11,679 bases of DNA, taken from positions 1-11,679 of the forward strand of contig CAOMFZ010000052.1 of NCBI GenBank assembly GCA_948482415.1, read 5' to 3'. This DNA comes from an uncultured Mailhella sp. GTDB taxonomy: Bacteria; Desulfobacterota; Desulfovibrionia; Desulfovibrionales; Desulfovibrionaceae. Below are positions 1 to 6,574 of this stretch, in pieces (positions within the stretch are counted from its first letter, which is position 1; each line of letters begins with the position of its first letter). The position numbers and the translations under genes were made by a program. The notes under the pieces were generated by a model. The model searched no databases. It was not told the DNA's origin and saw only the letters and a list, made by a program, of their open reading frames with translations.

Positions 1-547
1 AGTGTCCCAAGCAGGATTCAGGGGTACGAAGGTTGGAACCGGAACCGCCCAGGTCGGTAGGATATTTTTCGTCGTGGGTGAGTTCGTAGAAAATTTCTTC
101 CAATTGTGGGGTTTGGGTACCTAAAAGAACGATATCGCCGGTTGCACCGTGCAGGTTGGTAAGACCGGAGCCACGCAAATCCCAAATATCACAGAGGTGT
201 CTCAAGAAATCGGAGTGATAATATTTACCGGCAGGTTGGTTAACACGGATTGTGTGGAAGTGCGCTACGCCTGGGAATTGTTCAGGTTGGTCGCAGTAAC
301 GGCCGATAACGCCGCCGCCGTAACCGAAAACGCCAACGATACCGCCGTGTTTCCAGTGAGTTTCACCGTCGTTGTAAGACAGTTCAAGAATGCCAAGGAG
401 ATCTTCAGGTGCATCAACTGGAATTTGATAGTCAAGACCTTTTGGATTCTTAGCACGTTCAGCAGCAGCCTGTTTAATGTCAGATACGAAACTTGGCCAT
501 GGACCTGATTCAAGTTGATCTAACAGAGGGGTTGCATGTTTCGCCAT
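1..547 (-). CDS. dsrA: Dissimilatory sulfite reductase alpha subunit, N-terminal part (runs off left edge)
   Basis: DsrA with DsrB forms the siroheme and [4Fe-4S] enzyme that reduces sulfite in the cytoplasm, the last reductive step of sulfate/sulfite respiration. Translated on the minus strand, the first 182 residues begin MAKHATPLLDQLESGPWPSF and include HWKHGGIVGVFGYGGGVIGR and LRGSGLTN, all of which I recognise as characteristic of Desulfovibrio DsrA. Cys179, close to the window edge (SCLGH), probably belongs to the cysteine set around the siroheme-linked cluster; the others lie outside the window. The start at 547 is chosen because GGAGG (555-559) lies 7 nt upstream; the in-frame ATG at 553 would leave only 1 nt. 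dsrB would be expected further left. Codon choice looks like that of a highly expressed gene. The family assignment is very secure; only the 3' part is missing. Confidence 0.96.
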   Translation of the reverse strand, partial: MAKHATPLLDQLESGPWPSFVSDIKQAAAERAKNPKGLDYQIPVDAPEDLLGILELSYNDGETHWKHGGIVGVFGYGGGVIGRYCDQPEQFPGVAHFHTIRVNQPAGKYYHSDFLRHLCDIWDLRGSGLTNLHGATGDIVLLGTQTPQLEEIFYELTHDEKYPTDLGGSGSNLRTPESCLGH

Positions 548-578
548 TGCCATACCTCCAGATGGGTTAATGAAATCT

Positions 579-645
579 ATCGGATAAATCTCCGATCAAT
601 GTTGTTTTTACGATAAAACCTTATGCAGAGAAAACCTGCTTCTCT
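579..645 (-). promoter_or_regulatory. Structured dsrA 5' leader: three small hairpins
   Basis: Between the putative dsrA transcription start and its ribosome binding site there are three perfect inverted repeats: ATCGGA/TCCGAT (579-584 with 591-596), GTTTT/AAAAC (604-608 with 615-619) and AGAGAA/TTCTCT (627-632 with 640-645). Loops are 6, 6 and 7 nt. None is followed by a T-run on the transcribed strand, so they do not look like terminators. They could stabilise the mRNA or act in control of dsr expression. The stems are seen directly; any function is inference. Confidence 0.4.
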
Positions 646-666
646 ACAATACCTTTACATGCAAAC

Positions 667-695
667 ACAATACAATATTTAAAAAATTTTGACAA
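667..695 (-). promoter_or_regulatory. Probable sigma70-type promoter of dsrA
   Basis: On the minus strand TTGTCA (695-690) is separated by 17 bp from TATTGT (672-667). The -35 matches consensus at 5 of 6 positions and the -10 at 4 of 6. It predicts a start near 660 and a leader of about 113 nt before the dsrA ATG. This is a pattern match in AT-rich DNA, so a chance match is possible. Confidence 0.45.
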
Positions 696-1094
696 CTATT
701 TTAAAGAATATTTGTTAAAAAAAACGGCTTGTGAAAATAATAACGGTATAAAACTAATGTGTTAGAAGATTAAGAACGATTTTAATTTTGTAAAAAATTT
801 TTTTAATACATATTAATTTTTTTTACAGGAATAAGAGAGATGTATTCTTTTTTTAGCTATTTTTTTTAAATTAATTTATGTATGAGGAAAAAACTTTGAA
901 AAATGGCTGAAATAAAGGATTTTGGAGACTTGCGGCAAAGACAGTGTATATTGGCATGGGATAAAAAACAGCAAAATTTTTCGGTAAAGAGGTTTTAAAA
1001 GGGGTGTTTGTGAAAAGTTTAACTCTTATAATTGAGTATGTTAGTTTATTTTTAGTCATTATTCATAATAATTATACCATATATTTTAATACTA
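696..1094. other. AT-rich intergenic spacer without a convincing gene
   Basis: Between the dsrA promoter region and the end of the radical SAM gene I see no gene I would defend. It contains long A and T runs, a palindrome TTAATA-CA-TATTAA (803-816), and on the minus strand an extended -10 sequence TGGTATAAT (1079-1071) without a good -35. That element could start a long dsrA leader or a short untranslated RNA. A 62-codon minus-strand reading frame at 871-1059 has no ribosome binding site and no recognisable motif. Confidence 0.5.
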
Positions 1095-2150
1095 TTAAAA
1101 AATAATCGTGATTTGTTCGGATTGTTCGTTATCAAAAATTACTGCTTCTAGCGGAATGAGCTCCGCATACTTTTTTTTCAGCCAATTCTTTGTACCGAAG
1201 AAACAGCCTTGGTATTTGGCAGGAATACAAATTCTTCGGGCAGGCTGTTCATGTTTGACGAGTGCGTCTTTTAATGCGGTGTAAAAAGCATAGCCCATGA
1301 TGTCACTGCCAAGGCTCGGATGGCGCGGACCTGCCGCAAGGTGCGTGTCAAACTCCTGCTCCGGCGCAACAGTCAGGCGAATAACAGGGGTGTTTGCCTG
1401 CCATGCCATAGCAAGAGCTTTGCCCAGCGTTTCAATGCACTTTTCATTGCTCCACGGCGTATATTTTCCTTCCCCAAAAAGGCGGGCAAGGGGCGTTTTT
1501 TCCGGTACAAGGCAAGGGTAATAGCGCATACAGTGAGGGTGCAGGCAGAGTGCAGTTTCCGCATCTTTTAAAAAGACAGCCTGATTTTGATTTGGTAGCC
1601 CTGCCATAAGCTGAATACCAAGTTTGAAATCCCGGGCTAAAACGGTTTGGCAGGCATGAATGGCTGTTTCTTTGCTGTAGCCACGCTTACTTTGATTGAG
1701 GACAGCATCATCAAAGCTTTGTATGCCCAGTTCTATGAGGTCAATGCCAACAGTTTTGAGCTGCTGCAAACGTTCAGGGGCAAGGGCGTCCGGGCGGGTG
1801 GAACAGCGTCCAAGGAGAAATTTTCCGTTTTTTTGGGCAAGTTCTTTGCAAAACTTGAAAAAAGCAAGGCAAAGGGAAAAATCCTCTTCATTAATTGCGG
1901 TAAACGTTCCGCCGTAAAAGGCTATATCAATGAGCGGGGATTTTGTTTTGGCTAAAAATTCGGGAAAATCAACTTTTGCCTTGGCAATCGCTTCGGTGAC
2001 ATTTTGTTTGCCCGCGCCTGTCTGCTGCTCCTGGGCACAAAAAATGCAATGGTGCGGGCAGCCCGCAAAGGGTATGAAAACAGAAAAAATTTTTCCGCGT
2101 TCCAGTTTTGGGCTGACAGTGATATATTCAGGTTTTGGGGCGGGTTCCAT
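1095..2150 (-). CDS. Elp3-like radical SAM protein, function unknown
   Basis: 351 residues. The radical SAM cluster motif is Cys31-x3-Cys35-x2-Cys38 in GCPHHCIFC; the three cysteines hold a [4Fe-4S] cluster that cleaves S-adenosylmethionine. Further family signs are the glycine-rich YGGTFTAI stretch near residue 80, the CSTRPDAL segment near 116, ELGIQSFDD near 142 and the GIQLMAGLPNQ segment near 180, a pattern typical of the Elp3 / COG1243-type branch (also shared with HemN-like proteins). There is no acetyltransferase domain, so it is not a full Elp3. The substrate cannot be told from sequence; tRNA modification is one option. The ATG at 2150 is the only reasonable start, but it lacks a clear Shine-Dalgarno sequence. 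It is divergent from the HIT gene, with 96 bp between them. Confidence 0.85.
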   Translation of the reverse strand: MEPAPKPEYITVSPKLERGKIFSVFIPFAGCPHHCIFCAQEQQTGAGKQNVTEAIAKAKVDFPEFLAKTKSPLIDIAFYGGTFTAINEEDFSLCLAFFKFCKELAQKNGKFLLGRCSTRPDALAPERLQQLKTVGIDLIELGIQSFDDAVLNQSKRGYSKETAIHACQTVLARDFKLGIQLMAGLPNQNQAVFLKDAETALCLHPHCMRYYPCLVPEKTPLARLFGEGKYTPWSNEKCIETLGKALAMAWQANTPVIRLTVAPEQEFDTHLAAGPRHPSLGSDIMGYAFYTALKDALVKHEQPARRICIPAKYQGCFFGTKNWLKKKYAELIPLEAVIFDNEQSEQITIIF

Positions 2151-2246
2151 CTAAAAATCTCAAATTAAAAATCTGTAAAAATTAACTGTATTATTATGCA
2201 GAGTTGTGCTATAAATCCTTTCAAGTCTATGCTGTATGGAGGAAAT

Positions 2247-2666
2247 ATGCAAGAAAAAGATTGTTTGTTTTGCCGCATTATTCGGGGGGAAATTCCCAGT
2301 TCCAAAATTTATGAAGATGAATATGTATACGCATTTTTAGATATTGCTCCAAGTTTTGCCGGTCACACACTGGTTGTGCCTAAAAATCATTATAAAAATA
2401 TTTTGGATATTGATGCAGGCGAAGCCGGCCATATTTTTGCCGCAATCCAAAAAATTGCCCCGGCCATTATAAAAGTTACAGGCGCAGAGGGTTTTCATGT
2501 TCTGCAAAATAATAATGAAGCGGCAGGGCAAACCGTGTTCCATATCCATTTTCACATTATTCCCAGAAAGACCGGCGACGGCATGACCTTATGGACGCCA
2601 ACTCCTTACGAAAATATGGAAAAAATGCTTGAAACGGCACAAAAAATTCGGGCTGAAATACAATAA
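2247..2666 (+). CDS. HIT family (Hint-type) nucleotide phosphoramidase/hydrolase
   Basis: 139 residues from the ATG at 2247, chosen because GGAGG (2238-2242) is 4 nt upstream; the in-frame ATG at 2196 has no such site. The histidine triad is seen as FHIHFHIIP with His99, His101 and His103. Cys6-x2-Cys9 at the N terminus, with His48 and His99, match the zinc site common in Hint-type members (CLFCRIIRGEIP). Such proteins form cytoplasmic dimers and hydrolyse AMP-linked phosphoramidates or similar nucleotides; the physiological substrate is usually unknown. Length is normal for the family. It is followed 98 bp later by the HU/IHF gene, which appears to have its own promoter. Confidence 0.93.
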   Translation: MQEKDCLFCRIIRGEIPSSKIYEDEYVYAFLDIAPSFAGHTLVVPKNHYKNILDIDAGEAGHIFAAIQKIAPAIIKVTGAEGFHVLQNNNEAAGQTVFHIHFHIIPRKTGDGMTLWTPTPYENMEKMLETAQKIRAEIQ

Positions 2667-2711
2667 GACACAGGATATTTTAATTTTTTTTGGATTTTTG
2701 CAAAATTTAAC

Positions 2712-2740
2712 TTGCAAAATAAGATTGTTATGCGTATTAA
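2712..2740 (+). promoter_or_regulatory. Probable promoter of the HU/IHF gene, with a direct repeat over the -35
   Basis: TTGCAA (2712-2717), a 17-bp spacer and TATTAA (2735-2740) lie 25 bp before the gene start. The 9-mer TTGCAAAAT occurs twice, at 2698-2706 and 2712-2720, 14 bp apart, and the second copy overlaps the -35. Both hexamers match consensus at only 4 of 6 positions, so confidence is moderate. Confidence 0.4.
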
Positions 2741-2764
2741 AGAAAAGCAATTCGGAGGTTTCAC

Positions 2765-3061
2765 ATGAATAAAGCATTAACCAAAGCAGATATTGTAGAA
2801 GCGATTTATGCTCAAACTGAAAAAAACAGAGCAGAAGTTAAAAATATTGTTGAAACATTGCTTACACTTATGAAGCAATCAATTAAAAAAGATCATGCTC
2901 TTTTGATTAGTGGTTTTGGTAAATTTGAAGCATACGATAAAAAAGCTCGCAAGGGCCGTAACCCCCAAACCAATGCCTCTATTACTCTTCCTCCCCGTAA
3001 AGTCGTTGTTTTTCGCTTGTCCCGTAAATTCCGTGCAGAACTGAACGGCGAAGAAGCATAG
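2765..3061 (+). CDS. HU/IHF-family DNA-bending protein
   Basis: 98 residues, close to the usual 90-100 of the family. Residues 5-45 form the helical dimerisation part (LTKADIVEAIYAQTEKN). GFGKFEAYDKKARKGRNPQT (50-69) carries the hallmark GFGKF and RNPQT segments; Pro67 at the tip of the beta arm is the residue that intercalates in the DNA minor groove. The extended basic C terminus and single-gene context do not let me choose safely between HU and an IHF subunit; the Lys/Arg-rich arm and the length would fit IHF alpha-like proteins of deltaproteobacteria. The start is supported by GGAGG (2754-2758) with 6-nt spacing. Transcription ends at the strong hairpin at 3083-3111. Confidence 0.93.
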   Translation: MNKALTKADIVEAIYAQTEKNRAEVKNIVETLLTLMKQSIKKDHALLISGFGKFEAYDKKARKGRNPQTNASITLPPRKVVVFRLSRKFRAELNGEEA

Positions 3062-3082
3062 ATTTTGTGCAAATATTTTCTG

Positions 3083-3111
3083 AAAAGGTGCGTTTCGGCG
3101 CACCTTTTTTT
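3083..3111 (+). terminator. Rho-independent terminator after the HU/IHF gene
   Basis: A perfect 10-bp stem AAAAGGTGCG/CGCACCTTTT (3083-3092 with 3099-3108) with loop TTTCGG is followed by a run of T (3105-3111). It begins 22 nt after the stop codon. The A-rich left arm means it could also work on the other strand. Confidence 0.93.
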
Positions 3112-3215
3112 GTGGCGTTTTTTGGGCTTATCCCCAGCTTCGTCATTGCGATCCCTATTTCGTTATTGCAGGTATTTCCTACCTCTGAAAATGTTTAAGT
3201 TTATTAGGTCTATTC

Positions 3216-3243
3216 TTGACTATTTGGGAATATCTAGTACAAT
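3216..3243 (+). promoter_or_regulatory. Promoter of the fic gene
   Basis: TTGACT (3216-3221), a 16-bp spacer, then TACAAT (3238-3243): each hexamer matches consensus at 5 of 6 positions. The predicted start is near 3250, giving a leader of about 29 nt to the ATG at 3279. The promoter lies within the 10-bp repeat array, and its position excludes translation from an upstream in-frame ATG at 3216. Confidence 0.65.
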
Positions 3244-3280
3244 CTGGGAACATTTGGGAATATTTGGGAATATCTGGTAT
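3221..3280 (+). repeat. Six degenerate 10-bp tandem repeats over the fic promoter and leader
   Basis: The 60 bp read as six consecutive 10-mers around TATTTGGGAA: TATTTGGGAA, TATCTAGTAC, AATCTGGGAA, CATTTGGGAA, TATTTGGGAA, TATCTGGTAT. Units 1-2 and 5-6 form a 19-bp direct repeat with one mismatch, 40 bp apart (3221-3239 and 3261-3279). Units 1-2 fall in the promoter spacer and -10; units 3-6 cover the predicted start and leader. The GGGAA of unit 5 (3266-3270) is the only Shine-Dalgarno-like sequence for fic, 8 nt before the ATG. The 10-bp period is about one helical turn, so units face the same side of the DNA. Confidence 0.75.
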
Positions 3281-4337
3281 GATTAAAACAAAAGATATTG
3301 TTATTACAACGGATATGTTGAATAAAATTACTGAGATAGATCAGTTTATCGGCTCTTGGTCTGTTAATGAGCTGAAATTATCTCCGGCGGAGCTTAAGAG
3401 CATGAAGCGGGTTGCCACCATAGAGTCTGTTGGTTCTTCCAACAGAATTGAAGGCAACAAACTGTCTGATGCAGAAGTAGAGGAACTTTTCAGTCATATT
3501 AACAAAAAATCCTTTGCGTCTCGAGATGAGGAAGAAGTGGCAGGTTATTCTGATTTAATCAACACTATCTTTGAAAACTATGCGGATATTCCTTTGACTG
3601 AAAATTATATCAAACAATTACATCAGATATTGTTAAAATATTCCGCTAAAGATGAGCGGCACCGCGGTGAATATAAGACTGATACCAACAGGGGTGCCGC
3701 TTATGATGCAGCGGGCAGGGAAATCGGAACAATTTTTGAGACGGCTTCTCCTTTTGATACACCAAGGCTTATGCGTGAATTAATCCAATGGACGAATGAT
3801 ACACTTGTTGACCGTTTTTTGCACCCCGTTATCACTATTGGCGTGTTTATCGTACAGTTTCTCTCTATCCACCCTTTTGCCGACGGGAACGGGCGTTTGT
3901 CACGGGCGCTGACCATTCTTTTAATGTTGAAAAGCAAATACAGTTATATGCCCTATGCCTCTATGGAGTCTGTTATTGAAAACAATAAAGACGCCTATTA
4001 CAGAGCGCTGCGAAATACACAGAAAACAATTTGGAGCGATAAAGTCGATTATGAACCATGGCTCACTTTTTTTGTAACATCTTTGCAGAAACAAAAAAGA
4101 AGTTTGGAAGAGAAAATCCGAAACCTGCAAAAGGCAAATGCTGATAAATTATCTTCGACAGCCCATGAAATTTTAGCGTTATTTGCGGAAAAAACAGCAT
4201 TAACCATGCCGGAGATTGTACAAAAATCAGGTAAAAATGCTGAAACAATCCGTAAGTCTGTACAGAACCTTGTGAAAAAAGGCTTTTTAACAAAATCAGG
4301 CACAACCCGTGGTGCGTTTTATACCGTAAGGAAATAA
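3279..4337 (+). CDS. Fic-domain protein (class II, predicted AMP transferase) with C-terminal winged helix
   Basis: 352 residues. The Fic active-site motif HPFADGNGRLSR is complete at 198-209; His198 is the catalytic base and the Asp/Gly-Asn-Gly-Arg part binds the nucleotide phosphates. A typical N-terminal inhibitory helix motif (S/T)xxxE(G/N) is present as Ser54-NRI-Glu58-Gly59, so this is a class II, self-inhibited Fic enzyme. HRGEY (128-132) fits the target-positioning flap. Residues of about 290-350 look like a winged helix-turn-helix (TMPEIVQKSGKNAETIRKSV). Such enzymes transfer AMP from ATP to hydroxyl groups of proteins; the target is unknown. The start at 3279 is preferred because the promoter -35 occupies 3216-3221. 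No antitoxin-like partner gene is adjacent. The DNA-binding domain and the repeats over the promoter suggest autoregulation, which is inference. Confidence 0.93.
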   Translation: MIKTKDIVITTDMLNKITEIDQFIGSWSVNELKLSPAELKSMKRVATIESVGSSNRIEGNKLSDAEVEELFSHINKKSFASRDEEEVAGYSDLINTIFENYADIPLTENYIKQLHQILLKYSAKDERHRGEYKTDTNRGAAYDAAGREIGTIFETASPFDTPRLMRELIQWTNDTLVDRFLHPVITIGVFIVQFLSIHPFADGNGRLSRALTILLMLKSKYSYMPYASMESVIENNKDAYYRALRNTQKTIWSDKVDYEPWLTFFVTSLQKQKRSLEEKIRNLQKANADKLSSTAHEILALFAEKTALTMPEIVQKSGKNAETIRKSVQNLVKKGFLTKSGTTRGAFYTVRK

Positions 4338-4360
4338 TCTGACATTAAAATTGGTTATGT

Positions 4361-4389
4361 AAGCCTCATGTTTTCATGGGGCTTTTTTT
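4361..4389 (+). terminator. Rho-independent terminator after fic
   Basis: AAGCCTCATG (4361-4370) pairs with CATGGGGCTT (4375-4384) over 10 bp including one G-T pair; the loop is TTTT and the hairpin runs into seven T (4383-4389). It lies 24 nt after the fic stop and isolates it from the following operon. Confidence 0.88.
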
Positions 4390-4504
4390 GTATCCGTAAA
4401 AATATAAAGTGAGAGAATCAGGCAGAAAAAAAGCAGAATTAGGTCTTCCGAAAATCGAAAAATTGTTAATAATGAAAGCATATAAAAATTTTTGGGAGGA
4501 ATAT

Positions 4505-5563
4505 ATGAAAAACAGCATCATTAAAAAATTTATTTGTTGTTTTTTGGCAATAGGAATGATGTGTACGTTTGGAGGAAAAACTATGGCTGCAGAAAAAGGC
4601 GAAGCAAAGGACGTGCTCAGTCCAAAGCAGAAAAATATTGTTATGATTTCAGCTTATACAGCTAAAAGTGATTTGGAAAATTTGGAAAAGGCTCTTCATA
4701 AGGGGCTTGACGAAGGCTTGACTGTCAATGAAATCAAGGAAGTGCTGGTGCAGGCATATGCCTACTGCGGCTTTCCCAAGAGTTTGAATGGCTTGACAAC
4801 TTTTAAGAAAGTTATGGACGCCCGCAAGGATAAAAATGATAAAGTCGGCGAAGAACCAAAACTTTTGCCCCAAGGCACAGATAAGTTCGCCTACGGTGAT
4901 GATGTGCAGTTTGCGTTGACCGGCAGAAGATATAAAGGCGGTATTTTTGATTTTGCTCCTGCCATTGATGCGTATTTGAAAGAACATTTGTTTGCCGATA
5001 TTTTTGCCCGCGGCGTTTTGACCTATCAGGAACGGGAAGTTTCAACCATTGCCATGCTTTCAACAATCCGCACCGTGCCTGCTCAGCTTAAATCTCATAT
5101 TAACACAGGCAAGAACAATGGCTTGACTGATGAACAGGTGAGTGAAATTTTGCAGCTGACAGACGCCACATTTAAAGGCGGCGATTTTGGGCTTGGCGAA
5201 GAAAACACCGGGTACGCAAAATATTTTACCGGCAAAAGCTATGTTAATCCTTTGACCACAGACGGCGTTCGTGCAGCCAATGTGACCTTTGAGCCTGCAT
5301 GCAGAAATAATTGGCATATTCACCATAAGGGCGGACAAATTCTTATGGTAACGGAAGGCAGAGGATATTATCAGGAATGGGGCAAGCCTGCACAGGAACT
5401 CAAAGCAGGTGATGTTGTCAATATTCCTGCCGGCGTCAAGCATTGGCACGGTGCAGCAAAGGACAGCTGGTTCTCTCATATTGCCATTGCTGTGCCTGCT
5501 GATGGTGCGTCCACTGAATGGCTTGAAGAAGTCAGTGACAAAGAATACGCAAAACTGCAATAA
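4505..5563 (+). CDS. Secreted carboxymuconolactone decarboxylase-cupin fusion protein
   Basis: 352 residues from the ATG at 4505, supported by GGAGG (4495-4499) 5 nt upstream; the longer reading frame from 4409 has no such site and would bury the signal peptide. The N terminus has a Lys-rich start, a hydrophobic stretch (9-24) and a likely signal peptidase site after Thr26-Met27-Ala28, so export to the periplasm is predicted. About 40-115 and 150-250 resemble two carboxymuconolactone decarboxylase/AhpD-like helical domains (EVLVQAYAYCGFPKSLN; LTYQEREVSTIAML); the AhpD CxxC pair is missing. About 265-350 is a cupin with metal ligands His271, His273, Gln278 and His313 (WHIHHKGGQ; IPAGVKHWH). 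The substrate is unknown. It probably heads an operon with the two downstream reductases; I see no clear promoter in 4390-4504. Confidence 0.87.
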   Translation: MKNSIIKKFICCFLAIGMMCTFGGKTMAAEKGEAKDVLSPKQKNIVMISAYTAKSDLENLEKALHKGLDEGLTVNEIKEVLVQAYAYCGFPKSLNGLTTFKKVMDARKDKNDKVGEEPKLLPQGTDKFAYGDDVQFALTGRRYKGGIFDFAPAIDAYLKEHLFADIFARGVLTYQEREVSTIAMLSTIRTVPAQLKSHINTGKNNGLTDEQVSEILQLTDATFKGGDFGLGEENTGYAKYFTGKSYVNPLTTDGVRAANVTFEPACRNNWHIHHKGGQILMVTEGRGYYQEWGKPAQELKAGDVVNIPAGVKHWHGAAKDSWFSHIAIAVPADGASTEWLEEVSDKEYAKLQ

Positions 5564-5584
5564 GTATTTGAGGTTAAGTTTATT

Positions 5585-6565
5585 ATGAATACAAGAAAAT
5601 TAGGTACGTTAGAAGTTTCAGAAGTCGGGCTTGGCTGTATGGGCATGCACCATGCCTATGGCGCTCCCCGTGATGAAAAGGAAATGGAAAAGCTTATTCA
5701 TAAAGCTGTGGATTTGGGCATTACGTTTTTTGATACAGCGGAACTTTATGAAGCAAAAGGACAGCCCCATGGCAATGAACTCCTTGTGGGCAGAGCCTTG
5801 GCTCCCTATCGGGGCAAAGTGAAAATTGCCACCAAGTTTGGCTTGGCGTCCAATGAAAACCATGAACTTTTGGCAGACAGCCGTCCTGAAACCGTCAGAA
5901 AATCTGTTGAGGGCAGTTTGCAGCGTCTTGGTGTTGACTGTCTTGATTTATATTATCAACACCGCGTTGACCCGAAAATTCCGGTGGAAGAAGTTGCACT
6001 GACCATGGCGGAGCTGATTAAAGAAGGAAAAATTGCCCACTGGGGCATGTGTGAAGCGAATGCCGAACAAATCCGCAAAGCCCATGCCGTTTGTCCACTA
6101 ACAGCCGTGCAGAATCGTTATTCCATGATGACACGGGGCTGGGAGGAAACCGTTTTTCCTGTGTGTGAAGAGCTCGGCATCGGCTATGTTGCCTTCAGCC
6201 CTTTGGCAAATGGCTTTTTATCAGGCGCCTACACCAGAGAATCAAAATTTGACAAGGAAACAGATTTCCGCAGTTTTCTTCCGCAATTCCAGCCGGAAAA
6301 TATGGACGCGCACCAAAAACTTTTGGACATGATTGAAGAATTTGCTTACAAAAAAGACGCAACCAAAGCGCAGGTATCCCTTGCCTGGGTACTGGCTCAG
6401 CGTCCTTTTATCGTGCCGATTTTCGGTACGACCAGAGAAGAACGGCTTTTGGAAAATACGGCGTCTGTGCAGATTTCTTTCACCGCTGAAGAATTGGCAC
6501 AATTAAATGAAGCCCTCAGCCATATTGAAATCAAAGGCGTGTATATGGGCGCCAAAACAAAATAG
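5585..6565 (+). CDS. Aldo/keto reductase
   Basis: 326 residues, normal for the family. It should be a cytoplasmic (beta/alpha)8 barrel that reduces aldehydes or ketones with NAD(P)H. The catalytic four are all visible: Asp50 and Tyr55 in FFDTAELYE, Lys84 in IATKFG and His126 in YYQHRVD. The C-terminal cofactor segment IVPIFGTTREERLLEN (about 277-292) is also typical. It resembles the YakC/AKR13-like subgroup (start KLGTLEVSEVGLGCMGM). The gap to the preceding stop is 21 nt and the weak GAGG (5570-5573) is 11 nt upstream, so it is likely co-transcribed and perhaps partly translationally coupled. Its stop codon lies in the next gene's ribosome binding site. The substrate cannot be inferred. Confidence 0.94.
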   Translation: MNTRKLGTLEVSEVGLGCMGMHHAYGAPRDEKEMEKLIHKAVDLGITFFDTAELYEAKGQPHGNELLVGRALAPYRGKVKIATKFGLASNENHELLADSRPETVRKSVEGSLQRLGVDCLDLYYQHRVDPKIPVEEVALTMAELIKEGKIAHWGMCEANAEQIRKAHAVCPLTAVQNRYSMMTRGWEETVFPVCEELGIGYVAFSPLANGFLSGAYTRESKFDKETDFRSFLPQFQPENMDAHQKLLDMIEEFAYKKDATKAQVSLAWVLAQRPFIVPIFGTTREERLLENTASVQISFTAEELAQLNEALSHIEIKGVYMGAKTK

Positions 6566-6574
6566 GAGCAGAAA

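Noticed and set aside
149..508. 119-codon plus-strand reading frame opposite dsrA
   Set aside because: Lies entirely antisense to a securely identified gene and shows no family motif.
729..746. TTGTGAA at 729-735 as a Rex- or HcpR-type operator upstream of dsrA
   Set aside because: Only one half-site matches; the second half of the palindrome is missing.
871..1059. 62-codon minus-strand reading frame in the spacer upstream of dsrA
   Set aside because: No ribosome binding site, no motif, composition like random AT-rich DNA; the nearby extended -10 would leave it almost leaderless.
3139..3184. TTCGTCATTGC / TTCGTTATTGC direct repeat, and AGGTA/TACCT hairpin, between the HU/IHF terminator and fic
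   Set aside because: Short and degenerate; possibly a remnant of a dispersed repeat, but too little is left to call.
3216..3278. Longer fic start at 3216
   Set aside because: The start would coincide with the -35 hexamer and the extra 21 residues are just the translated 10-bp repeats.
3221..3280. CRISPR array
   Set aside because: Units of 10 bp without unique spacers are not a CRISPR array, and no cas gene is present.
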